Source: Crossaster papposus
Lineage: Eukaryota; Echinodermata; Asteroidea; Velatida; Solasteridae
DNA length: 64,000 nt
NCBI GenBank assembly: GCA_037893245.1
Contig: JBAIAA010000029.1
Coordinates: forward strand, 434,001-498,000
Direction of reading: 5' to 3'
Shown: positions 31,301 through 40,703 of the stretch, in pieces
Numbering within the stretch: position 1 is the first letter of the stretch
How the letters are laid out: each line of letters opens with the position of its first letter
Program-made: the position numbers and the translations under genes
The notes under the pieces: generated by a model
Database searches by the model: none
What the model saw: the letters and a program-made list of their open reading frames with translations, nothing else
What the model was told of the DNA's origin: nothing

Positions 31301-31720
31301 ACAATCACGTACTAGTCCAGTCAAAATAAGTTTTGACCTCAAACAAATTGTAACAAAACAAATTTCACCACAATGCATTTTTAAAAGGTCCCTATAATAA
31401 CATATTAAAAGTCTTTAAAAATTCAAGTGGTGGAAATATGACTAATTTGCATAAATCGTTAATCCCTGCCGCGTAATATATTTATTCTCATATTTGGGTA
31501 TGTAATATATATTTTAAAAATTGAAAAGTTTATTTAGGTGATTCTACTTACATATCTCTACTTCGATAACATTTTCTAAAGCGTATAAGTTACTGAATAA
31601 TTATGAGAACATGGTAATTATCCAAAATGACAACTTCGTGACCCTATAAATGTGCGTACATTACACTGTCTCCAGATATCATCCAGTAGTCAGTATTGGT
31701 GAGCTTCAAATTCACCAAGT
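28304..31720 (+). repeat. 3417-bp TRIM repeat unit 1
   Basis: First of three direct copies. Starts CTCCACAGGGCACCAAATG and ends TTCACCAAGT, where unit 2 begins. The spacer after the gene (30575-31720) has no other ORF. The start overlaps the end of the foldback cluster. Confidence 0.95.
28616..30574 (+). CDS. TRIM E3 ubiquitin ligase, RING/B-box/B-box/coiled-coil/NHL-like propeller (copy 1)
   Basis: 652 residues from MASRQRDVTV. The frame is open further upstream (28505), but that part is low-complexity and follows a T-rich tract ending TTTATTTAG, an apparent splice acceptor 17 nt before the ATG, so the coding region is one exon with a 5' UTR exon upstream. RING: C24, C27, C39, H41, C44, C47, C63, C66. 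Two B-boxes lie at about 106-150 (CQACDEENQ…CRDCQAAH) and 165-208 (CGKHSDQNL…CTTCAILQHEKH), a coiled coil at about 210-330, and a C-terminal six-bladed NHL-like propeller. There is no filamin domain. TRIM2/3/56/71-like proteins are greatly expanded in several marine invertebrates and often linked to innate immunity; ubiquitin ligase activity is inferred from the intact RING. Confidence 0.93.
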   Translation: MASRQRDVTVQSVLGKISRHHLECPICTDRFTEPKVLDCLHSFCQKCLKDVRRQHPQDPTLECPLCRHKTVLKEDVSNLPSDFKLSALVDEVDFYEKLLEGQRPEIKCQACDEENQAVSRCMDCDHFLCRDCQAAHGRMTLMKSHQIYTLAQLQSGEVSYKSKIREYTPKCGKHSDQNLNIYCDTCEKLVCTTCAILQHEKHSRVDLLEAVDKCKRDVARMSLKAKENTAQLKANISEADDKYSKLNAMYVDTTTKISSKADKEVARIREEEKKLTQEADAIFKDRTKTLVTVRATNISRLIETEKKLNEVSQFVTQSSCYEILDFKSKLLYNLKELTEEQPEEGPNSLPSIMDFEGGIGRSLGRLVLEETPISSSLGSIAAAEGLQRPARWELTRQMKFGPRKGTFVLAAFCNNEIVLLDRQGQQLITLNDLSSNVISQRLQLEGLNRPTHVSVNNRDGEIVILDRPFVKIFKRGVKSCFHQFQPGRETGNAPTSLAVDGGDTIAVGYKMQEKISLHKRDGSLIRRIPAPHIGLNLIIHNNQRLIYNCDGGGKLLLSVDYQGNMVFSAKISSLIQCRWLSNGLCCDKDGDIYFAVHTYGHPKQGDIQQFSRDGQYIGCAIPECGYHDYVACTTAGELVLVSENHVTLYHRV

Positions 31721-34700
31721 CTCCACAGGGCACCAAATGTAGAAACGGATGTGATCTTCTCAATTAGCATAAAATTAGCATAGACTGGTACGCCACCTTA
31801 TAAATATTTCTGAACTTTCGGTCAAAACTTGGAGTGTGCAATTTGAGCAATGACAAAAAAACACTTTTTGTTCAATGTAGAAAACCTGCCAATGCAAACA
31901 AGCTAATTCATTTGTTATTCATTGTATTCCTTCCAAATTCGTTTGGGAAAAGAAAATATTATTTTCTGGAAAACACAGAGATGCCTAAATTTTTTTATAT
32001 TTATTTTTTTATTTAGCCAAAGGAAGATCATAATGGCATCAAGACAGCGTGACGTGACAGTTCAATCTGTGTTGGGTAAGATCAGTCGACATCATCTAGA
32101 GTGCCCAATTTGCACCGACCGTTTCACTGAACCCAAGGTCCTCGACTGTCTGCACAGTTTCTGTCAGAAATGCCTCAAAGACGTCAGACGTCAACATCCA
32201 CAAGATCCAACACTGGAGTGTCCCCTCTGCAGACACAAAACCGTACTGAAGGAAGACGTCTCCAATCTGCCAAGTGACTTCAAACTGAGTGCCTTGGTGG
32301 ATGAAGTCGACTTCTATGAAAAGCTACTTGAGGGTCAAAGGCCAGAGATCAAATGTCAAGCCTGTGATGAAGAGAATCAGGCTGTGTCACGATGCATGGA
32401 CTGCGATCATTTCCTTTGCAGAGACTGCCAAGCGGCACATGGACGGATGACTTTAATGAAATCGCATCAAATCTACACACTGGCCCAGCTTCAATCGGGA
32501 GAAGTATCTTACAAGAGTAAGATCAGGGAATACACCCCAAAATGTGGCAAGCATTCCGATCAAAATCTTAACATTTACTGTGACACATGCGAGAAGTTGG
32601 TGTGCACAACTTGTGCTATTCTACAGCATGAGAAACACTCTCGCGTTGATCTACTCGAAGCTGTCGACAAGTGCAAACGAGATGTTGCTAGAATGTCCCT
32701 GAAAGCTAAAGAGAACACAGCACAACTAAAAGCAAACATAAGTGAAGCAGATGACAAGTACAGCAAGCTGAATGCCATGTATGTAGACACCACCACGAAA
32801 ATCTCCAGTAAGGCTGACAAGGAGGTTGCTAGAATCAGAGAGGAGGAAAAGAAACTGACACAAGAGGCAGATGCAATCTTCAAGGACAGAACCAAGACAT
32901 TGGTAACTGTTCGTGCCACAAACATCAGTCGCTTGATCGAGACTGAGAAAAAGCTAAATGAGGTCAGCCAATTTGTGACTCAATCAAGTTGCTATGAGAT
33001 TCTGGATTTCAAGTCTAAACTCCTGTACAACCTGAAAGAACTGACCGAGGAACAACCTGAAGAAGGGCCAAACAGTTTGCCCTCCATTATGGATTTTGAG
33101 GGAGGTATCGGGAGGTCACTTGGCAGGCTGGTGCTGGAAGAAACACCAATATCCAGCTCACTCGGCTCAATTGCCGCAGCTGAGGGTTTACAGAGACCTG
33201 CAAGATGGGAGCTAACAAGACAGATGAAATTTGGACCAAGAAAAGGTACATTTGTCCTTGCAGCATTCTGTAACAATGAAATCGTCTTATTGGATAGGCA
33301 GGGTCAACAGTTGATCACTCTCAATGACCTTTCGTCTAATGTCATTTCACAAAGACTCCAACTTGAAGGGTTGAACAGACCAACCCATGTTTCAGTTAAT
33401 AACAGGGATGGTGAAATCGTCATTCTGGACAGACCTTTTGTCAAGATCTTCAAGAGGGGTGTGAAGTCCTGTTTCCATCAGTTCCAACCAGGTAGGGAGA
33501 CCGGCAACGCCCCAACCAGCCTTGCAGTGGATGGTGGGGATACGATAGCAGTGGGTTATAAGATGCAAGAAAAGATCTCACTGCACAAGAGAGATGGATC
33601 CCTCATCAGGAGAATACCTGCTCCACATATTGGGCTCAACTTGATAATCCATAATAACCAGAGGCTTATCTACAACTGTGACGGAGGCGGCAAACTACTA
33701 CTATCAGTCGATTACCAAGGTAACATGGTATTTTCGGCTAAAATCTCCAGTTTAATTCAATGTAGGTGGCTCTCTAATGGTCTGTGCTGTGACAAAGATG
33801 GCGATATTTACTTCGCTGTACATACATATGGACATCCTAAACAAGGTGACATTCAGCAATTCAGCCGTGATGGACAGTACATTGGCTGTGCCATCCCTGA
33901 ATGTGGTTATCACGATTATGTCGCATGTACAACCGCTGGAGAGCTGGTATTGGTGTCAGAGAACCACGTTACACTCTATCATCGGGTGTAAACAGAAATT
34001 AAAAAAATAACATATCCAGACGATTTGGTACTATAGCAAGTGCACACTTTTCCAGACATGGGCTAAAGTAAAGATTTAATTAGTTAAAAATTATATTATC
34101 CATAAGCCTTCGAATGAAGGTGATTTATTTGGAGGTTTTGATAGAGAATGTGATGCAGTTATAAGCCGTGTCCACATTGGACTTTTCCTTCGGAAAAACC
34201 TACGGAGACTGCATGCTGTCAATTTAACAAAATTAAATCCAGTGCGGACAGCCGGTAAGCTTGTTAAATTGTCAAGTGTCGATTGTGGGTTTTACCCTCC
34301 GAAGTTCTACAGAACAAAGCATGTAGCGGAAGAGTTTACGTCGTATGTTTTAACGTCGCTGAAAAGTCCAGTGCATGCAGTGTAAAACCTACACTTTGAT
34401 CATGTGCTTTCCGTCTAGAGGTCAATGCATGACCTCTACAATTTCGCGCGCTAGCATAGCATACGTAATGTGCGCTATACTACAGCAGCTGCAGTTCGGA
34501 CTGGATGCACGCACGAGGACATTAAACTTTCGTTAACCAATGCTGAGCCGTATTTCTGCCCTTTTCTACAAAACCAAATCTGGTGCACACGATGTCGGAG
34601 GTCAGGCGTAAGGTGCCCTCGTTAGATTCTGAGAGGACATGTCACTCTGGACTAGGACTTTCTGAGATCCGTAATCCAAGTGCAAACGCTCGGAAGAATA

Positions 34701-35137
34701 ACCACCATGGAATGTTAACAATCACGTACTAGTCCAGTCAAAATAAGTTTTGACCTCAAACAAATTGTAACAAAACAAATTTCACCACAATGCATTTTTA
34801 AAAGGTCCCTATAATAACATATTAAAAGTCTTTAAAAATTCAAGTGGTGGAAATATGACTAATTTGCATAAATCGTTAATCCCTGCCGCGTAATATATTT
34901 ATTCTCATATTTGGGTATGTAATATATATTTTAAAAATTGAAAAGTTTATTTAGGTGATTCTACTTACATATCTCTACTTCGATAACATTTTCTAAAGCG
35001 TATAAGTTACTGAATAATTATGAGAACATGGTAATTATCCAAAATGACAACTTCGTGACCCTATAAATGTGCGTACATTACACTGTCTCCAGATATCATC
35101 CAGTAGTCAGTATTGGTGAGCTTCAAATTCACCAAGT
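31721..35137 (+). repeat. 3417-bp TRIM repeat unit 2
   Basis: Second direct copy, exactly 3417 bp after the first. By eye I see no difference from unit 1. The junction reads CACCAAGT|CTCCACAGGG. Confidence 0.95.
32033..33991 (+). CDS. TRIM E3 ubiquitin ligase (copy 2, identical protein)
   Basis: 652 residues, identical to copies 1 and 3, with all RING and B-box ligands and the propeller intact. The same T-rich tract and acceptor-like TTTATTTAG precede the ATG, so the presumed 5' UTR exon/intron structure is duplicated too. Its upstream sequence beyond unit start is the 3' spacer of copy 1, not the foldback cluster, so its distal regulation may differ from copy 1. Zero protein divergence implies very recent duplication, gene conversion, or an assembly artefact. 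Confidence 0.93.
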   Translation: MASRQRDVTVQSVLGKISRHHLECPICTDRFTEPKVLDCLHSFCQKCLKDVRRQHPQDPTLECPLCRHKTVLKEDVSNLPSDFKLSALVDEVDFYEKLLEGQRPEIKCQACDEENQAVSRCMDCDHFLCRDCQAAHGRMTLMKSHQIYTLAQLQSGEVSYKSKIREYTPKCGKHSDQNLNIYCDTCEKLVCTTCAILQHEKHSRVDLLEAVDKCKRDVARMSLKAKENTAQLKANISEADDKYSKLNAMYVDTTTKISSKADKEVARIREEEKKLTQEADAIFKDRTKTLVTVRATNISRLIETEKKLNEVSQFVTQSSCYEILDFKSKLLYNLKELTEEQPEEGPNSLPSIMDFEGGIGRSLGRLVLEETPISSSLGSIAAAEGLQRPARWELTRQMKFGPRKGTFVLAAFCNNEIVLLDRQGQQLITLNDLSSNVISQRLQLEGLNRPTHVSVNNRDGEIVILDRPFVKIFKRGVKSCFHQFQPGRETGNAPTSLAVDGGDTIAVGYKMQEKISLHKRDGSLIRRIPAPHIGLNLIIHNNQRLIYNCDGGGKLLLSVDYQGNMVFSAKISSLIQCRWLSNGLCCDKDGDIYFAVHTYGHPKQGDIQQFSRDGQYIGCAIPECGYHDYVACTTAGELVLVSENHVTLYHRV

Positions 35138-38100
35138 CTCCACAGGGCACCAAATGTAGAAACGGATGTGATCTTCTCAATTAGCATAAAATTAGCATAG
35201 ACTGGTACGCCACCTTATAAATATTTCTGAACTTTCGGTCAAAACTTGGAGTGTGCAATTTGAGCAATGACAAAAAAACACTTTTTGTTCAATGTAGAAA
35301 ACCTGCCAATGCAAACAAGCTAATTCATTTGTTATTCATTGTATTCCTTCCAAATTCGTTTGGGAAAAGAAAATATTATTTTCTGGAAAACACAGAGATG
35401 CCTAAATTTTTTTATATTTATTTTTTTATTTAGCCAAAGGAAGATCATAATGGCATCAAGACAGCGTGACGTGACAGTTCAATCTGTGTTGGGTAAGATC
35501 AGTCGACATCATCTAGAGTGCCCAATTTGCACCGACCGTTTCACTGAACCCAAGGTCCTCGACTGTCTGCACAGTTTCTGTCAGAAATGCCTCAAAGACG
35601 TCAGACGTCAACATCCACAAGATCCAACACTGGAGTGTCCCCTCTGCAGACACAAAACCGTACTGAAGGAAGACGTCTCCAATCTGCCAAGTGACTTCAA
35701 ACTGAGTGCCTTGGTGGATGAAGTCGACTTCTATGAAAAGCTACTTGAGGGTCAAAGGCCAGAGATCAAATGTCAAGCCTGTGATGAAGAGAATCAGGCT
35801 GTGTCACGATGCATGGACTGCGATCATTTCCTTTGCAGAGACTGCCAAGCGGCACATGGACGGATGACTTTAATGAAATCGCATCAAATCTACACACTGG
35901 CCCAGCTTCAATCGGGAGAAGTATCTTACAAGAGTAAGATCAGGGAATACACCCCAAAATGTGGCAAGCATTCCGATCAAAATCTTAACATTTACTGTGA
36001 CACATGCGAGAAGTTGGTGTGCACAACTTGTGCTATTCTACAGCATGAGAAACACTCTCGCGTTGATCTACTCGAAGCTGTCGACAAGTGCAAACGAGAT
36101 GTTGCTAGAATGTCCCTGAAAGCTAAAGAGAACACAGCACAACTAAAAGCAAACATAAGTGAAGCAGATGACAAGTACAGCAAGCTGAATGCCATGTATG
36201 TAGACACCACCACGAAAATCTCCAGTAAGGCTGACAAGGAGGTTGCTAGAATCAGAGAGGAGGAAAAGAAACTGACACAAGAGGCAGATGCAATCTTCAA
36301 GGACAGAACCAAGACATTGGTAACTGTTCGTGCCACAAACATCAGTCGCTTGATCGAGACTGAGAAAAAGCTAAATGAGGTCAGCCAATTTGTGACTCAA
36401 TCAAGTTGCTATGAGATTCTGGATTTCAAGTCTAAACTCCTGTACAACCTGAAAGAACTGACCGAGGAACAACCTGAAGAAGGGCCAAACAGTTTGCCCT
36501 CCATTATGGATTTTGAGGGAGGTATCGGGAGGTCACTTGGCAGGCTGGTGCTGGAAGAAACACCAATATCCAGCTCACTCGGCTCAATTGCCGCAGCTGA
36601 GGGTTTACAGAGACCTGCAAGATGGGAGCTAACAAGACAGATGAAATTTGGACCAAGAAAAGGTACATTTGTCCTTGCAGCATTCTGTAACAATGAAATC
36701 GTCTTATTGGATAGGCAGGGTCAACAGTTGATCACTCTCAATGACCTTTCGTCTAATGTCATTTCACAAAGACTCCAACTTGAAGGGTTGAACAGACCAA
36801 CCCATGTTTCAGTTAATAACAGGGATGGTGAAATCGTCATTCTGGACAGACCTTTTGTCAAGATCTTCAAGAGGGGTGTGAAGTCCTGTTTCCATCAGTT
36901 CCAACCAGGTAGGGAGACCGGCAACGCCCCAACCAGCCTTGCAGTGGATGGTGGGGATACGATAGCAGTGGGTTATAAGATGCAAGAAAAGATCTCACTG
37001 CACAAGAGAGATGGATCCCTCATCAGGAGAATACCTGCTCCACATATTGGGCTCAACTTGATAATCCATAATAACCAGAGGCTTATCTACAACTGTGACG
37101 GAGGCGGCAAACTACTACTATCAGTCGATTACCAAGGTAACATGGTATTTTCGGCTAAAATCTCCAGTTTAATTCAATGTAGGTGGCTCTCTAATGGTCT
37201 GTGCTGTGACAAAGATGGCGATATTTACTTCGCTGTACATACATATGGACATCCTAAACAAGGTGACATTCAGCAATTCAGCCGTGATGGACAGTACATT
37301 GGCTGTGCCATCCCTGAATGTGGTTATCACGATTATGTCGCATGTACAACCGCTGGAGAGCTGGTATTGGTGTCAGAGAACCACGTTACACTCTATCATC
37401 GGGTGTAAACAGAAATTAAAAAAATAACATATCCAGACGATTTGGTACTATAGCAAGTGCACACTTTTCCAGACATGGGCTAAAGTAAAGATTTAATTAG
37501 TTAAAAATTATATTATCCATAAGCCTTCGAATGAAGGTGATTTATTTGGAGGTTTTGATAGAGAATGTGATGCAGTTATAAGCCGTGTCCACATTGGACT
37601 TTTCCTTCGGAAAAACCTACGGAGACTGCATGCTGTCAATTTAACAAAATTAAATCCAGTGCGGACAGCCGGTAAGCTTGTTAAATTGTCAAGTGTCGAT
37701 TGTGGGTTTTACCCTCCGAAGTTCTACAGAACAAAGCATGTAGCGGAAGAGTTTACGTCGTATGTTTTACGTCGCTGAAAAGTCCAGTGCATGCAGTGTA
37801 AAACCTACACTTTGATCATGTGCTTTCCGTCTAGAGGTCAATGCATGACCTCTACAATTTCGCGCGCTAGCATAGCATACGTAATGTGCGCTATACTACA
37901 GCAGCTGCAGTTCGGACTGGATGCACGCACGAGGACATTAAACTTTCGTTAACCAATGCTGAGCCGTATTTCTGCCCTTTTCTACAAAACCAAATCTGGT
38001 GCACACGATGTCGGAGGTCAGGCGTAAGGTGCCCTCGTTAGATTCTGAGAGGACATGTCACTCTGGACTAGGACTTTCTGAGATCCGTAATCCAAGTGCA

Positions 38101-38553
38101 AACGCTCGGAAGAATAACCACCATGGAATGTTAACAATCACGTACTAGTCCAGTCAAAATAAGTTTTGACCTCAAACAAATTGTAACAAAACAAATTTCA
38201 CCACAATGCATTTTTAAAAGGTCCCTATAATAACATATTAAAAGTCTTTAAAAATTCAAGTGGTGTAAATATGACTAATTTGCATAAATCGTTAATCCCT
38301 GCCGCGTAATATATTTATTCTCATATTTGGGTATGTAATATATATTTTAAAAATTGAAAAGTTTATTTAGGTGATTCTACTTACATATCTCTACTTCGAT
38401 AACATTTTCTAAAGCGTATAAGTTACTGAATAATTATGAGAACATGGTAATTATCCAAAATGACAACTTCGTGACCCTATAAATGTGCGTACATTACACT
38501 GTCTCCAGATATCATCCAGTAGTCAGTATTGGTGAGCTTCAAATTCACCAAGT
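35138..38553 (+). repeat. 3416-bp TRIM repeat unit 3
   Basis: Third direct copy. It differs by a 1-bp deletion near 37768 (GTTTTACGTCGC versus GTTTTAACGTCGC) and a G-to-T change near 38266 (GTGGTGTAAAT). Its last 46 bp belong to the large inverted repeat that follows. Confidence 0.95.
35450..37408 (+). CDS. TRIM E3 ubiquitin ligase (copy 3, identical protein)
   Basis: 652 residues, identical to the other two copies. RING, both B-boxes, coiled coil and NHL-like propeller are intact. The only differences I found for this unit lie in the 3' spacer, not in the coding region. Downstream it faces an inverted copy of its own spacer (39870-40229), a configuration that could make read-through transcripts self-complementary. 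Confidence 0.93.
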   Translation: MASRQRDVTVQSVLGKISRHHLECPICTDRFTEPKVLDCLHSFCQKCLKDVRRQHPQDPTLECPLCRHKTVLKEDVSNLPSDFKLSALVDEVDFYEKLLEGQRPEIKCQACDEENQAVSRCMDCDHFLCRDCQAAHGRMTLMKSHQIYTLAQLQSGEVSYKSKIREYTPKCGKHSDQNLNIYCDTCEKLVCTTCAILQHEKHSRVDLLEAVDKCKRDVARMSLKAKENTAQLKANISEADDKYSKLNAMYVDTTTKISSKADKEVARIREEEKKLTQEADAIFKDRTKTLVTVRATNISRLIETEKKLNEVSQFVTQSSCYEILDFKSKLLYNLKELTEEQPEEGPNSLPSIMDFEGGIGRSLGRLVLEETPISSSLGSIAAAEGLQRPARWELTRQMKFGPRKGTFVLAAFCNNEIVLLDRQGQQLITLNDLSSNVISQRLQLEGLNRPTHVSVNNRDGEIVILDRPFVKIFKRGVKSCFHQFQPGRETGNAPTSLAVDGGDTIAVGYKMQEKISLHKRDGSLIRRIPAPHIGLNLIIHNNQRLIYNCDGGGKLLLSVDYQGNMVFSAKISSLIQCRWLSNGLCCDKDGDIYFAVHTYGHPKQGDIQQFSRDGQYIGCAIPECGYHDYVACTTAGELVLVSENHVTLYHRV

Positions 38554-40229
38554 TGCTTACTGGCACAGTTATCATAATAAAACCTAATGGAAAATCATAT
38601 GAACAATGATAACATTGTGATATTTAGCCCAGCAAACCAAAACTGGGGGAAAATGGTTTGTTTGTAAACTAGGCGAAAAGAAGTTAAAGGGTTACCTAAC
38701 ATGGGAGACTTGAACAAGTTCAAGAAAATTCTCAAAATACATTCTAACGTAGATATGATTATTGTAAGCAACAAACATCTTTAATTTGGGGGGTTTCCTT
38801 GAACTTGTTCAAGTCTCTCACCTTAGGTAACCCTTCACCTACTTTTTAGCCCAATTTATGGACGATTTTTCCCAGTTGTTGTTTTCTGGGCTAAATATCA
38901 CAATGTTATCATTGTTCATAATGATTTTTAATAAGGTTTTAATGGGATAACGGTGCCAGTAAGCAACTTGGTGAATTTGAAGCTCGTCCATACTGACTAC
39001 TAGATGATATCATCATCATCATACTATAATTCGAGCAACGTTTGTCTGTCTGTTTGTTTCGCTACTCCTCCCAAGTCCTTGGTCCGATCTCGCCCAAACT
39101 TGGTGGGTGGATGTAAGTTGACCCCAGAATTGCCCTTGAGGGGTTCATTTTTGGAAAGGTCAAGGTCACTGGGGTCAAAGGTCAAATGTTCGTTTTTCGC
39201 TACTCCTCCCAAGTCCTTGGTCCGATCTCGCCCAAACTTACGGGTACGGGTACGTCACCCCATCCCCAACTTCCCTTCTTCCGGTCATATATCACTGGGG
39301 TCAAAGGTCAAATGTTCGTTTTTCGCTACTCCTCCCAAGTCCTTGGTCCGATCTCGCCCAAACTTACGGGTACGGGTACGTCACCCCATCCCCAACTTCC
39401 CTTCTTCCGGTCATATATCACTGGGGTCAAAGGTCAAATGTTCGTTTTTCGCTACTCCTCCCAAGTCCTTGGTCCGATCTCGCCCAAACTTACGGGTACG
39501 GGTACGTCACCCCATCCCCAACTTCCCTTCTTCCGGTCATATATTACACCCACGGGTACTTTTGACTAAACTTACGGGTACGGGTACGTCACCCCATCCC
39601 CAACTTCCCTTCTTCCGGTCATATATCACTGGGGTCAAAGGTCAAATGTTCGTTTTTCGCTACTCCTCCCAAGTCCTTGGTCCGATCTCGCCCAAACTTA
39701 CGGGTACGGGTACGTCACCCCATCCCCAACTTCCCTTCTTCCGGTCATATATTACACCCACGGGTACTTTTGACTAAACTTACGGGTACGGGTACGTCAC
39801 CCCATCCCCAACTTCCCTTCTTCCGGTCATATATTACACCCACGGGTACTTTTGACTAGTCTGGTAAATGCGTGCAAATTATAGGCTAAAATTATAGTCA
39901 TTTTGAACCATTACTCTATTTTCAAAATTATTCAGTCACTTACATGCTTTACAAAATGTTATTGAAGTCAGGATGTGTGAGTAGAATCACCAAAATAAAC
40001 TTTTCGAAAAAAATAAATAAAATATATACCCAAATATGGAAATAAACATATTACACGGCAGGGATTAACGATTTATGCAAATTAGACATATTTCCACCGC
40101 TTGGATTTTTAAAGATTTTTAGTATGTAATTCTAGGGACCTTATAGAAGTTCACTGTGGTGAAAAAAGATTTGTTATAATTTGTTTGAGGTCAACAATAC
40201 AAAATTTGGTATTTTGACTGGACTAAGGA
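38149..40229. repeat. Large inverted duplication of the TRIM 3' spacer, with central palindrome
   Basis: The outer arms are 38149-38500 and 39870-40229. The right arm reads as the reverse complement of the TRIM spacer (CAGTCAAAAT, TTTGACCTCAAACAAATT, GATTAACGATTTATGCAAAT) with diverged bases. The inner palindrome is 38508-38770 and 38790-39010 (GATATCATC…GTAGTCAGTAT…TTCACCAAGTTGCTTACTGG and its complement). The 126-bp array at 39040-39858 interrupts the right arm. The right arm is more diverged than the three direct copies are from each other, so the inversion is older than the triplication. Confidence 0.85.
39040..39858. repeat. 126-bp tandem array with shorter variant units
   Basis: GTCAAATGTTCGTTTTTCGC occurs at 39181, 39307 and 39433, giving a 126-bp period, with further copies after a shorter unit (TTACACCCACGGGTACTTTTG) at about 39545, 39750 and 39835. 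ORFs across it are repeats of the same translated unit and not genes. Confidence 0.9.
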
Positions 40230-40257
40230 GAGAGCCAACGCACAACTCTACTCATTA

Positions 40258-40703
40258 TGGTCCGGGCCGGGAATTGAGCCCGGGCCGGGAATCGAGCCCG
40301 GGCCGGGAATCCGGGCCGGGAATCGAGCCCGGGCCGGGAATCGAGCCCGGGCCGGGAATCGAGCCCGGGCCGGGAATCGAGCCCGGGCCGGGAATCGAGC
40401 CCGGGCCGGGAATCGAGCCCGGGCCGGGAATCGAGCCCGGGCCGGGAATCGAGCCCGGGCCGGGAATCGAGCCCGGGCCGGGAATCGAGCCCGGGCCGGG
40501 AATCGAGCCCGGGCCGGGAATCGAGCCCGGGCCGGGAATCGAGCCCGGGCCGGGAATCGAGCCCGGGCCGGGAATCGAGCCCGGGCCGGGAATCGAGCCC
40601 GGGCCGGGAATCGAGCCCGGGCCGGGAATCGAGCCCGGGCCGGGAATCGAGCCCGGGCCGGGAATCGAGCCCGGGCCGGGAATCGAGCCCGGGCCGGGAA
40701 TCA
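40258..40703. repeat. 18-bp GC-rich minisatellite (about 25 copies)
   Basis: The unit is GGGCCGGGAATCGAGCCC, with one shortened unit near 40311. It is nearly perfect throughout. It opens several frames of six-residue repeats on both strands; none is considered a gene. It starts about 30 bp beyond the end of the large inverted duplication. Confidence 0.95.

Noticed and set aside
39004..39859. 257- and 127-codon ORFs with repeated YSSQVLGPISPKL-like units
   Set aside because: They translate a 126-bp tandem array; two overlapping frames are equally open and none has start context or a known domain.
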